A stretch of DNA of 64,000 nt from Janibacter sp. Soil728 (GTDB lineage: Bacteria > Actinomycetota > Actinomycetes > Actinomycetales > Dermatophilaceae), in NCBI RefSeq assembly GCF_001428305.1, contig NZ_LMRZ01000003.1:444225-508224 (forward strand), written 5' to 3'. Within the stretch, counting starts at the first letter, position 1; every line of letters begins with the position of its first letter. Made by a program: the position numbers and the translations under genes. The notes under the pieces are model-generated. The model had not been told where the DNA came from. It was given only the letters and a program-made list of their open reading frames with translations, and searched no databases. Shown here one piece after another: positions 1 through 7,815 of this stretch.

Positions 1-138
1 ATCGAGCTGCCGATCGAGGCGGCCTACGAGCAGATGACCCAGGTCATGGTCGACAACTCCTTCACCCCCGACGCCCGCGAGGGCATCGGGGCCTTCCTCG
101 ACAAGCGCCAGCCCCGGTGGCAGCACCGCACGCAGTGA
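1..138 (+). CDS. Enoyl-CoA hydratase/isomerase family protein, C-terminal fragment
   Basis: This is the last 45 codons of a gene that begins before the window. The readable tail contains ARE-GIGAFLDKRQPRW, the usual ending of crotonase-fold enoyl-CoA hydratases, in which an acidic-basic segment before 'FLxKR.P.W' closes the last helix. The catalytic part lies outside the window, so substrate and role (beta-oxidation or another acyl-CoA step) cannot be judged. The next genes run on the opposite strand, so this is the end of its transcription unit. Confidence 0.75.
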   Translation: MELPIEAAYEQMTQVMVDNSFTPDAREGIGAFLDKRQPRWQHRTQ

Positions 139-183
139 GCTGAACCGGCCGCGCGCAGCAGGCGGGGGCTGCCCCCTTCGCCC

Positions 184-519
184 TCAGGTCGTGCGCGGGG
201 CGTACATGATCAGGGCGACACCCACGAGGCAGACGAGGGCGCCCGAGACATCCCAGCGGTCGGGCCGGAAGCCGTCGACGACCATGCCCCACAGCAAGGA
301 ACCGGCGACGAAGACCCCGCCGTAGGCCGCGAGGATGCGACCGAAGTTGGCGTCGGGCTGCAACGTCGCGACCGCGCCGTAGAGGCCGAGCGCGATGACA
401 CCGGCGCCGATCCACAGCCAGCCGCGGTGCTCGCGGATGCCCTGCCAGATCAACCACGCGCCGCCGATCTCGAGCAGCGCCGCGAGGACGAAGAGCGGGA
501 CCGAGCGGGCGACGTCCAC
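184..519 (-). CDS. ynfA: YnfA/UPF0060 family small integral membrane protein
   Basis: A 111-residue protein with four hydrophobic segments, about residues 5-25, 33-52, 62-80 and 92-108, typical in size and layout of the UPF0060/YnfA family. The [10 protein letters not shown]-type segment (here [19 protein letters not shown]) between the third helices is characteristic. The family resembles four-helix small multidrug-resistance transporters, but its substrate is not established. The GTG start at 519 lies two bases past the stop of the upstream hydrolase gene, so the two are probably co-translated. A longer upstream reading frame only traverses the hydrolase gene and was discarded. Confidence 0.85.
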   Translation of the reverse strand: MDVARSVPLFVLAALLEIGGAWLIWQGIREHRGWLWIGAGVIALGLYGAVATLQPDANFGRILAAYGGVFVAGSLLWGMVVDGFRPDRWDVSGALVCLVGVALIMYAPRTT

Positions 520-521
520 GA

Positions 522-1298
522 CTACCCCGCGTTGACGAAGGGGTTGGACAACGTGCCGATCGCGTCGATCTCGATGTCGACGCGCTGGCCGGCCACGACC
601 GGGCCGACGCCCGCCGGGGTGCCGGTGAGGATGACATCGCCGGGCAGCAGGGTGAAGGCCTTGGAGCAGTGGCTGATGAGGTGGGCGACGCCGTGGACCA
701 TGTCGGACGTGTGGCCGTCCTGGACGACCTCGCCGTCGCGGCGGGTGACGAGCGAGACGTCCTGCGGGTCGAGGTCGGTCTCGATCCACGGGCCGAGCGG
801 GCAGAAGGTGTCCATGCCCTTGGCCCGCGCCCACTGGCCGTCGCCGCGCTGCAGGTCGCGGGCGGAGACGTCGTTGGCGATCGTGTAGCCGAAGATGACC
901 TTCTTGGCCTCCTCCGGCTCGATGTCCTTGCACATCCGGCCGATGATGACCGCGAGCTCGCCCTCGTAGTGGACCTCGGAGGTGAGCGTGGTCGGGATGA
1001 CGACCGGGTCGCCGGGCCCGATGACCGCGGTGTTGGGGATGAGGAACATCATCGGCTCGTCGGGGACGTCGTTGCCCATCTCGGCGGCGTGGTCGGCGTA
1101 GTTGCGGCCGATGCCGATGACCTTGCTGCGGGGGATGACGGGAGCCAGCAGACGCACCTCGTCGATGGTCGTGACCTTGCCGGTCAGCTCGATGCGTTGG
1201 TAGAACGGGTCCCCGCTCACCTCGGCGATCTTCTTGCCGTCTGCGTCGACGAGCCCGTAGACCGGGTCGTCACCTTCGGTATATCTCGCGATGCGCAC
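522..1298 (-). CDS. Fumarylacetoacetate hydrolase family protein
   Basis: A 258-residue protein of the FAH superfamily, which cleaves or isomerises acylpyruvates and 2-hydroxyhepta-2,4-diene-1,7-dioate-type intermediates in aromatic catabolism. Visible hallmarks are [13 protein letters not shown] near residue 60, the acidic metal-ligand stretch [13 protein letters not shown] near 105, NDVSARDLQ near 140 and the C-terminal [16 protein letters not shown]. The GTG start at 1298 is preferred because a TAGTGT hexamer lies seven bases upstream, giving a leaderless-type promoter, and because homologues begin with a similar RIARYT segment. The exact substrate cannot be told from sequence. It is followed directly by the ynfA-like gene. 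Confidence 0.88.
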   Translation of the reverse strand: MRIARYTEGDDPVYGLVDADGKKIAEVSGDPFYQRIELTGKVTTIDEVRLLAPVIPRSKVIGIGRNYADHAAEMGNDVPDEPMMFLIPNTAVIGPGDPVVIPTTLTSEVHYEGELAVIIGRMCKDIEPEEAKKVIFGYTIANDVSARDLQRGDGQWARAKGMDTFCPLGPWIETDLDPQDVSLVTRRDGEVVQDGHTSDMVHGVAHLISHCSKAFTLLPGDVILTGTPAGVGPVVAGQRVDIEIDAIGTLSNPFVNAG

Positions 1299-1305
1299 GA
1301 ACCCC

Positions 1306-1311
1306 ACACTA
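1306..1311 (-). promoter_or_regulatory. Candidate -10 element of the FAH gene (leaderless type)
   Basis: TAGTGT read on the minus strand, seven bases before the GTG at 1298. It lies back to back with the candidate -10 at 1322-1327 for the divergent gene. Confidence 0.45.
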
Positions 1312-1321
1312 GGCGACTGCC

Positions 1322-1327
1322 TACGCT
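1322..1327 (+). promoter_or_regulatory. Candidate -10 element of the gene at 1335
   Basis: TACGCT, seven bases before the ATG at 1335. No ribosome binding site lies between, which fits a leaderless mRNA. Confidence 0.45.
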
Positions 1328-1334
1328 GTCTGCG

Positions 1335-2210
1335 ATGCCCTCCACGACCCTCACTCGCGATGAGTGGATGACGCGTGCGCGTGCCCACGAGGACGCGGTC
1401 GACGAGCTGACCGCCGGTCACCGTGATCGTCGCTCCCGCGGCGAGCGCCACCCGGTCGAGGACTTCCTCTTCGAGTACTACGCCCACCGCCCCACCCACC
1501 TGCGACGGTGGCACCCCGGCCCCGGGGTCGTGCTGCAGGACGCCGCCGACCGGTACGAAGGGAGGTCCGGCTACGTCGTCGACGAGGCGGGCTCGGCTCG
1601 GCTGGACGTGGCCGGTTTCCTGGGGCGAAGGGAGCGTGCCGTCACCTTCGTCAGGGAGCTGCTCACCGCGACGCTGTCACGGCCGGGGACCCACGACTGC
1701 TTCGGCCTGCACGAGTGGGCGATGGTCTACGGCCTCCAGCCGGGCGAGCAGCGACACGAACAGCTCCCCCTTCGCCTCGACCAGGCCCAGACCGATGCCG
1801 TCGTGGAGTCCCACCGGATCAGGTGCAGCCATGCGGACGCGTACCGCTTCTTCACACCGGCAGCGGCGGAGCTCAACTCCCTTCGCCCCACGCGTGATGA
1901 CCAGCTGGAGCACGAGCAGCCGGCCTGCCTGCACGCGGGGATGGACACCTACAAGTGGGCCTTCAAGCTCGCCCCGGCGGTGCCGTCGGAGATCACGCTC
2001 GACGCCTTCCGGCACGCGCTGCGCATCCGCAGGCTCGACATGCAGGCCTCTCCCTACGACGTCTCGGGCTTCGACCTGGACCCCGTCGCGATCGAGACGA
2101 CGCAGGGCAAGGCGCAGTACGTCGCCCGCCAGCGGGAGCTGATGGTGACGTCCAACTCCCTTCGCCGGCGGATCCTCGAGGTCTGCGAGCTCCTCCTCCT
2201 CCCCTCCTGA
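1335..2210 (+). CDS. 3-methyladenine DNA glycosylase-like conserved protein
   Basis: A 291-residue soluble protein of the actinobacterial family usually labelled '3-methyladenine DNA glycosylase'. Recognisable parts are the N-terminal EWMTRARAHEDAVDEL, HPVEDFLFEYYAHRPTHLRRWHPG near residue 35-60, FGLHEWAMVYG near 130 and DTYKWAFKLAP near 205. I know this family by its sequence style. A glycosylase activity is only its traditional label and no HhH or AlkA-type motif is visible here. The ATG at 1335 is chosen because it follows a -10-like hexamer and matches the family N-terminus. Longer readings into the upstream gene are artefacts of high GC. Confidence 0.75.
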   Translation: MPSTTLTRDEWMTRARAHEDAVDELTAGHRDRRSRGERHPVEDFLFEYYAHRPTHLRRWHPGPGVVLQDAADRYEGRSGYVVDEAGSARLDVAGFLGRRERAVTFVRELLTATLSRPGTHDCFGLHEWAMVYGLQPGEQRHEQLPLRLDQAQTDAVVESHRIRCSHADAYRFFTPAAAELNSLRPTRDDQLEHEQPACLHAGMDTYKWAFKLAPAVPSEITLDAFRHALRIRRLDMQASPYDVSGFDLDPVAIETTQGKAQYVARQRELMVTSNSLRRRILEVCELLLLPS

Positions 2211-2222
2211 CCCCCTCCCTTT

Positions 2223-2302
2223 GCATTGCCCTATGGCAATGCAAGCTTTCGTGCATTCCCCTATGGCAATGCAAGCTTTCGTGCATTGCCATAGGGCAAT
2301 GC
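2223..2302. repeat. Array of three 20-bp palindromes at 30-bp pitch
   Basis: Three units begin at 2223, 2253 and 2283. Unit 1 is GCATTGCCCTATGGCAATGC, unit 2 differs by one base (GCATTCCC...), and unit 3 is the exact reverse complement of unit 1. The 10-base spacers are both AAGCTTTCGT. A perfect palindromic relative sits at 18498-18517. This fills the 133-base gap between the glycosylase-like gene and the DUF1353 gene. Confidence 0.9.
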
Positions 2303-2343
2303 GGGTCCGAGGGCGCGATGGGGTCGGGTAGTGCCACGCTGGG

Positions 2344-3168
2344 GTGGTGGACACGCCTCTGGAGACGCAGCCTCGTCGCTTCTACGACGGCGGACCGTCG
2401 GGGGGCCAGCCCGACCCGACCTCTCCCCCGCTCATCGTCCTCGAGCGCACGCTCGACATGGACGTCGACGAGTTCCGGATGGGCCGACGTCTGGGCTACC
2501 GCGATCGTGAGCTCGGGCAGCTGCTCGTGCCGGTGGACACGGCGACCTACACAACCGACCTGACGTCGGTGCCGTCGATCTTCCTCTGGCTCGTCCCCCG
2601 CACCGGCCGACATCTGCCCGCGGCGCTGCTGCACGACGGCCTCGTCCGCGGATCCTTCACCGCTGCGCCCGACGTGACGATCGATCGTGAGCGCGCCGAC
2701 CTCGTCTTCCGAGCAGCCATGGCCGACACCGGCACCGGGCTCATCCGGCGATGGCTGATGTGGACCGCCGTGACCCTCGGCACGATCTTCCAGGGCCGCG
2801 GCACGAGTTGGTCGTCGGGCGAACGCCGGCGGTGGCGGCTGACCGCCGGCGTCACGCTCCTGCTGACCGCGGTCCTTGGCGTGCTCGCGACCTTCGACCT
2901 CTTCGACATCCGGGTGCCGATCGTCGGCGGGGTGCCCTGGATGGGCGAACACGCGTGGTGGGTGGAGCTGATGACCGGCGCCCTGGGGGCGATCGTCATC
3001 CCCATCCTGCTCGGTCTGACGTGGGGGCGCTTCCGGGCCGCCGGCGTCATCGCCGGGGTCGCCCTCGCAGTGCTGCTGCACATCACCGTGGCCATCGCAC
3101 TGCTGACCGCTGCCTACCGGGTGGCCGAGCGGATCGTCACTCGGCCACCAAGCGAGAGCGACGCCTAG
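2344..3168 (+). CDS. DUF1353 domain membrane protein
   Basis: A 274-residue protein. Its N-terminal half carries the DUF1353 signature: YTTDLTSVPSIF near residue 68, WLVPRTGRHLPAALLHD near 82, in which a histidine-aspartate pair follows the alanine-rich helix. Its C-terminal part has three hydrophobic segments, about residues 170-187, 203-223 and 228-252. DUF1353 proteins have no assigned biochemical role; some occur with phage or wall genes. Start is GTG 2344, with a second GTG at 2347 as an alternative. The gene is convergent with, and overlaps by four bases, the deacetylase gene. Confidence 0.75.
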   Translation: MVDTPLETQPRRFYDGGPSGGQPDPTSPPLIVLERTLDMDVDEFRMGRRLGYRDRELGQLLVPVDTATYTTDLTSVPSIFLWLVPRTGRHLPAALLHDGLVRGSFTAAPDVTIDRERADLVFRAAMADTGTGLIRRWLMWTAVTLGTIFQGRGTSWSSGERRRWRLTAGVTLLLTAVLGVLATFDLFDIRVPIVGGVPWMGEHAWWVELMTGALGAIVIPILLGLTWGRFRAAGVIAGVALAVLLHITVAIALLTAAYRVAERIVTRPPSESDA

Positions 3169-3953
3169 CCTCGCGTGCCCGTGCGCGCTCCCGTGTCCGA
3201 CGCGGGGATCACCCGCACCCATGAGCTCTGGTTGACCGCGCTCGGACCGCCCGCGGAGGCGACGACCCCAAACTCGAAGCCACGTGCCCGCAGGCTGTCG
3301 ATGGCCTCGGGCAGGTACTCCATCTGAGGCCTCGAGCACGAGTCCACCTCGTTGCCGTCGTGCAGGAGCAGGAGTGCCTGGTCCACGGCGTTGTCGTTGA
3401 GGTAGCGCACCACACCCTCGGGGCCGGGACAGGTGAAGTCACCGGCCCCTGTCTGCCAGTGCCACAGGACACCGCCCCACATCTGGTTCTCGCGGATGAC
3501 GGTGTTGCCCTCCTGGGTCTCGTCGCCGTACGGATAGCGGAAGAGCACCGGGGAGGTCCCCGTCACCCGACGCACCACAGCATTGGTGCGCAGAATCTGC
3601 CGTCGTGTCTGGTGGGCATCGAGGTCGCTGAAGTTCGGATGGGACCAGCTGTGGTTGCCGATCACGTGCCCCTCCCGCTGGAGACGCCGCAGCGTGGCCG
3701 GCCTCCGCTGCGCCCTCTCCCCCACGACGAAGAAGGTCGCCTGGACGCCCTTGTCCGCCAGTACGTCGAGGATCTCGTCGGTCATGGCGGTGGGTCCGTC
3801 GTCGAAGGTCAGGGCGATGAGTCCGGCCGACCCCGGTGCGGGGGACTGCGCCACCTGTGCGTCCGCGCGAGCCGACGTACCTCCGGCAGCACAGGCAGAG
3901 CCGGCGCCGAGGGCCAGTGCAGCGAGCGCACCAGCCACGACTGCCCGCCTCAC
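3165..3953 (-). CDS. Secreted polysaccharide deacetylase (NodB/CE4 fold)
   Basis: A 262-residue protein with an N-terminal secretion signal (basic RR, then an alanine/leucine core to about residue 23) and a NodB homology domain. Motif 1 TFDDGP is at 49-54 with the catalytic base and metal aspartates (51, 52). Motif 2 H101-x3-H105 supplies zinc ligands, motif 3 RYPYG follows near 145, and the C-terminal LLLHDGN is motif 5. CE4 enzymes remove N-acetyl groups from chitin-like, PNAG-like or peptidoglycan glycans outside the cell. The GTG start overlaps the stop of the upstream microprotein gene (GTGA), so all three genes from 5173 downward form one operon. Substrate is inferred to be the polymer made by the adjacent glycosyltransferase. 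Confidence 0.9.
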   Translation of the reverse strand: MRRAVVAGALAALALGAGSACAAGGTSARADAQVAQSPAPGSAGLIALTFDDGPTAMTDEILDVLADKGVQATFFVVGERAQRRPATLRRLQREGHVIGNHSWSHPNFSDLDAHQTRRQILRTNAVVRRVTGTSPVLFRYPYGDETQEGNTVIRENQMWGGVLWHWQTGAGDFTCPGPEGVVRYLNDNAVDQALLLLHDGNEVDSCSRPQMEYLPEAIDSLRARGFEFGVVASAGGPSAVNQSSWVRVIPASDTGARTGTRG

Positions 3954-4126
3954 GGTTCCATCGCTCGGATGGTCCGGACGGTGATCCGGTAAAGCAGGAA
4001 GGTGGTGAAGATCAGGGCGAAGATCAGGAGGACCCAGTAGGCGGTGCTGAGACCCGCGAGGGTCAACGACCCCGAGGTGACCGCTGCGGCCTGAGTGGTT
4101 CCAGAGCCGGATGAACCTGCGTACAT
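3950..4126 (-). CDS. 58-residue single-pass membrane microprotein in polysaccharide operon
   Basis: A short open frame between the glycosyltransferase and the deacetylase. ATG 4126 lies 12 bases after the glycosyltransferase stop and has an AGGG-type ribosome binding site. Its TGA overlaps the GTG of the deacetylase. The first 28 residues are small and polar (Gly/Ser/Thr/Ala), residues about 29-47 are one strong membrane segment (AYWVLLIFALIFTTFLLY), and the tail RITVRTIRAMEP is basic, predicting an N-out, C-in topology. Tight coupling on both sides argues it is real. By analogy with PgaD-type accessory subunits of PNAG synthases it may partner the glycosyltransferase; that is inference, with no sequence similarity seen. 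Confidence 0.7.
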   Translation of the reverse strand: MYAGSSGSGTTQAAAVTSGSLTLAGLSTAYWVLLIFALIFTTFLLYRITVRTIRAMEP

Positions 4127-4138
4127 GTGGCGAAATCC

Positions 4139-5173
4139 CTACCAATCTTGAGAGGTGGAACGGAAACTGCCGACAACGGCCACGGCCGTGCAGCACTCGA
4201 GGAAGACTCCGTAGACGTCCTCGACGATCAGGAGTGCACTCAGGAGGACGTCCTCCCAGGCGCGGCCCGGGACACGCCAGGCGGAGGTGACCCTGTCGAC
4301 CCACATGACGACCAGAGGGATGAGCCCGATGAGCGACATGGCCAGCCCGAGCCCCAGGTAGATGAGGGCGATGACATAGGCCACCCAGAGCAGCCGGAGC
4401 AGCGACGACGCCCCGAACAGGAAGTACGCGAGGATGTCCCGGCGGGTGGCCGGGGTCCAGCCGCGCTTGCGGCACTCGTCCACACCCCCACGCCCCCACC
4501 GCAGCCGCTGCCGCCACAGCTGACCGAAGGTGGCCGGGGTGTCGGTCAGGACGTGCGCACCGGGCGCGGCGCCGACGGTGTGGCCGAGGGTCTTGATGTC
4601 GAGGGTCAACGCGTAGTCCTCGATGAGACTCTTGCTGTCCCACGGGAGCCCGCCCCGCACTCGCGTGGAGACCTCCCTCAGGACATCGGCGCGATAGAGA
4701 CTCGCCGCCCCCGACACGACCTGCACCTTCCAGCGCCGCAGATCTCGGCCGTCGTCGTAGCGCGCGTACTCAAGCCGCTGCAGCCGCCAGGCCAAGCCAC
4801 GGGTCGCTGAGTCCTTGGCCCAGTACCGGGCGCACACGGCTCCCCTGTCCGGGTCGGCGGACAGAGCCTCGACCAAGCCTTCCAGTGCGGTCGGGACGAG
4901 GACCGTGTCCGCGTCCATCGTCAGGACGTAGTCGGCGTCGCGGGCGTGGCGCCACCACGCCTGGTTCAGCGCCCCGGCCTTGCGGGCCGTGTTGCCGAGC
5001 GTCTCCATCACGGTCACCGGGTACTGCTGCGCAATGGTCAGGGTCTCGTCGGTCGAGTTGTCGACCGCGATGACGATCCGGTGCGGACGATGAGTCTGAC
5101 CGAGGAGGGACTCGATCGTCGCGGCGATCTGACCCTCCTCGTTGTGCGCAGGCACGAGGACCACAACGCGCAC
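4139..5173 (-). CDS. Processive-type family 2 glycosyltransferase with C-terminal membrane segments
   Basis: A 344-residue GT2 enzyme. VLVPAHNEE (5-13) opens the GT-A domain; D38, the D87-A-D89 pair, E185-D186 and QRLRW (222-226) match the D, DxD, ED and Q/RxxRW motifs of processive beta-glycan synthases such as chitin, hyaluronan and PNAG synthases. Two or three hydrophobic segments follow (about 248-296 and 310-330). Unlike PgaC there is no N-terminal membrane pair. I chose GTG 5173, which is preceded by an AGGGGG ribosome binding site; the upstream TTG 5188 falls in a palindrome. It is first gene of a three-gene operon with a microprotein and a deacetylase. The polymer made is unknown. Confidence 0.88.
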   Translation of the reverse strand: MRVVVLVPAHNEEGQIAATIESLLGQTHRPHRIVIAVDNSTDETLTIAQQYPVTVMETLGNTARKAGALNQAWWRHARDADYVLTMDADTVLVPTALEGLVEALSADPDRGAVCARYWAKDSATRGLAWRLQRLEYARYDDGRDLRRWKVQVVSGAASLYRADVLREVSTRVRGGLPWDSKSLIEDYALTLDIKTLGHTVGAAPGAHVLTDTPATFGQLWRQRLRWGRGGVDECRKRGWTPATRRDILAYFLFGASSLLRLLWVAYVIALIYLGLGLAMSLIGLIPLVVMWVDRVTSAWRVPGRAWEDVLLSALLIVEDVYGVFLECCTAVAVVGSFRSTSQDW

Positions 5174-5187
5174 CACCCACCCCCTCA

Positions 5188-5215
5188 AACATCGTTCTCT
5201 TACGAGAACGATGTT
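5188..5215. promoter_or_regulatory. Operator-like 12-bp perfect inverted repeat
   Basis: AACATCGTTCTC and GAGAACGATGTT are separated by TTAC, directly upstream of the glycosyltransferase start. GAGAAC-GAT-GTTCTC (5204-5218) forms a second overlapping palindrome, and GTTCTCTTACGAG is repeated with one change at 5213-5225. The arrangement suggests a repressor site for the polysaccharide operon. Confidence 0.6.
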
Positions 5216-5265
5216 CTCTCACGAGCAAGGGCATGTCACCCGCACGCTCACGTGGGCGGGTCGAG

Positions 5266-6825
5266 TCAGTCGGCGACGCTCCACAGGCGCACGGGCTCTC
5301 CCGGGAGGGCCTCCTCCGGCTGGAGGGGTACGTCCACACCGCGTGGGAAGCTCAGCGCGGCCTGCACCATCCCCTCGAGGACCGGGGCCAGCCACGGCGT
5401 GGGCGCCGACTGCGCATCCGTGAATATCTCCACCAGCCACTGGTGGGCATCGGGGTCGTACCCGCCACACGCGAAGATGCCCTCGAAGCCAGCAGCTGCG
5501 AGGTACAAGCGTTCCTGGACATCACCCCGGGTCAGATCCGTGTGCATGGCCAAGCCCTCCGCGGCATCGGCGCTGGCACGGTAGGACGCGAGCTCGAAGT
5601 CCTCCGGCTCCGGCAGTGGGTCCACCGCCCCTCGGCCACTCGGACGCCTCCCCTGCCGGACATTGACCACGACGCCCTCCTCGACCCGGCCCACCCACCA
5701 GAGCGCGCCATTGATGGCGCCGCGGGAGCGTTCGGCGACCAGTGCCAAGCGATGGCTCATCCGCTCGGAGGGCATGGCATCGAGCTCTCCGAAGACATCG
5801 GCGACCAGACGGACCAGCTCGTCCGGGACCGGGGCGCCAGCTCCCGGCGACGCCGCGCGTACCCCAGAGGGTTCGAGGTCACGGGAGGCCCGCGCCAGCT
5901 GGAGTGCCGCGGCTGCGGCCTCCTCCGGGGACCGAGGATGGACCGGCGGCTCTGTGATCTCGATCGAACCCCAGGTGATGTCGACGGGGTCGCCCATGCC
6001 ACGCACCGCCTCACGCACACCAGCCACCTTGGCCTCGAGGGAGTCCGACGGTCGCCCGGCTGCGACGATGCCGAACTCGTCCCCACCGAGCTCGGCCACC
6101 ACGACGTCCCCCCACGAGCGCGTCCGGTCGATGAGCAGCGCAGCCATTCGTCCCCGGACCTCATCCGCCGCCTCCCAGCCCAGTCCGCCGCCGTCCTGCC
6201 GCAGCCAGTGGATCCGGGCCACGACGAGCTGCAGGGGGCGCTGCACCAGCGAGCCCGAGATGAGGGCTGCAGCGTGGGCATGGAAGGCATGCGCATCCGC
6301 GAGCGCACTCTGCGGACCCTCGACGTCCCGGCGAGCGAGCACCGGAGCCATCGCTGCCACGAGGACCTGCCCCAGGGCGATCTCGTCGGGGGTGAACGCG
6401 GCCTGCTCACGCGTCACCAGTACAGCGCCCCACGTCCGCAGCCCCACCACCACGGGAAGGACGAGAGCATGGGGCGCACCCATCCACTCGAGGAGGAGGC
6501 GCTCGCCCTCGGCCAGCGTGCCGCCGACCGAACCCGCCCAGGCCTCTCCGTCGAGGAGGACCTCCTCCAGCTGCGGGTGCTGCGTGAGAGAAATGGCGTC
6601 ACCACCCTCCCGTCCGGTCCCCCGCTCGCGCGCGCGGCCGCTGGTGAGCACCACACGCAGGCGCTGTGCGGCCCCTTCGAGCTCAGCGAGCTGCACGGTC
6701 CGGGCTTCCAGTGCGGAGCACAGGTGTGCGGACATGGTCGTGGCCGTGGGCGCACCCGAGGGTGCCGACCATTCTGCGCGCAGGTCCTCAGCGACCGCTC
6801 GCACCACTGGACCAAGGTTGTCCAT
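5266..6825 (-). CDS. GAF-GGDEF-GAF-like signalling protein, probably degenerate cyclase
   Basis: A 519-residue cytosolic protein with no membrane segment. Residues about 30-180 read as a GAF-like sensor, the centre (about 195-350) as a diguanylate cyclase fold with an intact GGDEF signature at 247-251, and the rest as a second GAF-like domain. The usual first metal-binding motif (DIDxFKxxND) is replaced by ARIHWLRQDGG near residue 207, so metal and GTP binding may be lost and the domain could be a sensor or a weak enzyme. ATG 6825 has an AGGGGGG ribosome binding site. Next to the polysaccharide operon it may couple nucleotide signalling to polymer output; this is inference. Confidence 0.75.
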   Translation of the reverse strand: MDNLGPVVRAVAEDLRAEWSAPSGAPTATTMSAHLCSALEARTVQLAELEGAAQRLRVVLTSGRARERGTGREGGDAISLTQHPQLEEVLLDGEAWAGSVGGTLAEGERLLLEWMGAPHALVLPVVVGLRTWGAVLVTREQAAFTPDEIALGQVLVAAMAPVLARRDVEGPQSALADAHAFHAHAAALISGSLVQRPLQLVVARIHWLRQDGGGLGWEAADEVRGRMAALLIDRTRSWGDVVVAELGGDEFGIVAAGRPSDSLEAKVAGVREAVRGMGDPVDITWGSIEITEPPVHPRSPEEAAAAALQLARASRDLEPSGVRAASPGAGAPVPDELVRLVADVFGELDAMPSERMSHRLALVAERSRGAINGALWWVGRVEEGVVVNVRQGRRPSGRGAVDPLPEPEDFELASYRASADAAEGLAMHTDLTRGDVQERLYLAAAGFEGIFACGGYDPDAHQWLVEIFTDAQSAPTPWLAPVLEGMVQAALSFPRGVDVPLQPEEALPGEPVRLWSVAD

Positions 6826-6913
6826 TGCGCCCCCCTGCCTTGTCAGACGACGCCGCAGGTTAGCCCGGCGGTGGGGAGACCGCCACATCGAGTTCACATC
6901 CCGAAGTCCTGGA

Positions 6914-7648
6914 CTATCCGGTCGCCTTCGCCACCATCGTCGGCCTGACGACGAAGCCCATCGCCGTCATGATGGCCAGTGAGTAGTCGCTGAAGTACTC
7001 CGCCGGGTCCTCCACCGAGCCCTCCCAGCCCTCCCAGCCGAGACGAACCTCCAGCGCAATGTGCCCGGTGATGGCAGCGATGGCCGACCTCGCCAGCGAC
7101 ACCGCCTCGGCGCTGGCCGCGCCGCTCGTCACCTTCGTGTGCACCACAGGGAGCCCTGCCTGCTGCGGATCCAGCTGACCCGCCTGGATGGCCTTCTCGC
7201 AGATCTCGGCCCACATCGCCAGGGACTCCCGAACTGCCTCGACGACCTCCCGAGGGCGTGGGTTCATCACCGTCGGCGAGACGAGGAGCGCATGCTCGGC
7301 CTCGTGTGTGAGAGACCAGCGGCGCAGCGCCAGTGTGCTGAGGTACCAGGTCGTCGCGAACTCCTCGTCGGGAGCCTGGGCGCCAGCCGCGCGGATCTCG
7401 GCGAGCGCCTCGGCGTAGGCGTCCGCTGCCAACAGGCCCAACAGCGCGTTGTGGTCGGCCACGTACCGGTAGAGACCGGACGGGGTGATGTCGACGGCCC
7501 GAGCGACGGCCCGCATGGTCACCCCGGAGGGACCGTGGGCCCGCAGCTCTGCGCGAGCCGCGTCCTTGATCTCCTCGAGAACCTGTCGGTGCAGTCGCTC
7601 GCGCCGAGCGGCGCCGATACCGCTGGACTCGGAGCGCCCGCCACTCAT
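6914..7648 (-). CDS. TetR family transcriptional regulator
   Basis: A 244-residue regulator. The N-terminal three-helix HTH spans about residues 22-70 (EEIKDAARAELRAHG... VTMRAVARAVDITPSGLYRYV), a textbook TetR DNA-binding region, followed by a C-terminal ligand domain of the WHG/TetR_C type (TxWYLSTLALRRWSLTHE near 105). ATG 7648 has a ribosome binding site AAAGGTGG five bases upstream; an in-frame GTG nine bases earlier is less likely. Inverted repeats in the 7688-7726 promoter region suggest autoregulation. A similar half-site pair occurs before the polysaccharide operon, so that operon is a candidate target. Confidence 0.88.
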   Translation of the reverse strand: MSGGRSESSGIGAARRERLHRQVLEEIKDAARAELRAHGPSGVTMRAVARAVDITPSGLYRYVADHNALLGLLAADAYAEALAEIRAAGAQAPDEEFATTWYLSTLALRRWSLTHEAEHALLVSPTVMNPRPREVVEAVRESLAMWAEICEKAIQAGQLDPQQAGLPVVHTKVTSGAASAEAVSLARSAIAAITGHIALEVRLGWEGWEGSVEDPAEYFSDYSLAIMTAMGFVVRPTMVAKATG

Positions 7649-7687
7649 CTGGACCACCTTTCACGAGGCTCGCACTCACGTCACCGC

Positions 7688-7726
7688 GAGAACACTGTTT
7701 CCGAATGAGATAGCCTGTCCATTCGG
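7688..7726. promoter_or_regulatory. Candidate TetR operator region
   Basis: Holds GAGAAC-ACT-GTTTCC (7688-7702), which matches 11 of 15 positions of the 5204-5218 palindrome, and CCGAATG (7701-7707) with CATTCGG (7720-7726) as a second inverted repeat. It lies 40-78 bases before the TetR start and also before the plus-strand gene at 7816. Confidence 0.4.
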
Positions 7727-7815
7727 GCCCCAGGGGACTCCACGACACCGTGACCAACTAGAGGATTCGTTCATGTCTTGACGTGGACCCTAGTGGAGAT
7801 CCGAGCGGTCGAGGC

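Noticed and set aside
669-1334. Upstream extension of the glycosylase-like frame
   Set aside because: It lies antisense to the FAH gene and has no motif; family start and promoter hexamer support ATG 1335.
2223-2302. Short regular repeats that could be a small CRISPR array
   Set aside because: Spacers are 10 bases and identical, units are self-palindromic, and no cas gene is near.
5233-6948. Long plus-strand open frame of 571 codons antisense to the GGDEF-like gene
   Set aside because: High-GC shadow frame with no recognisable domain, while the opposite strand has GAF and GGDEF motifs and a good ribosome binding site.
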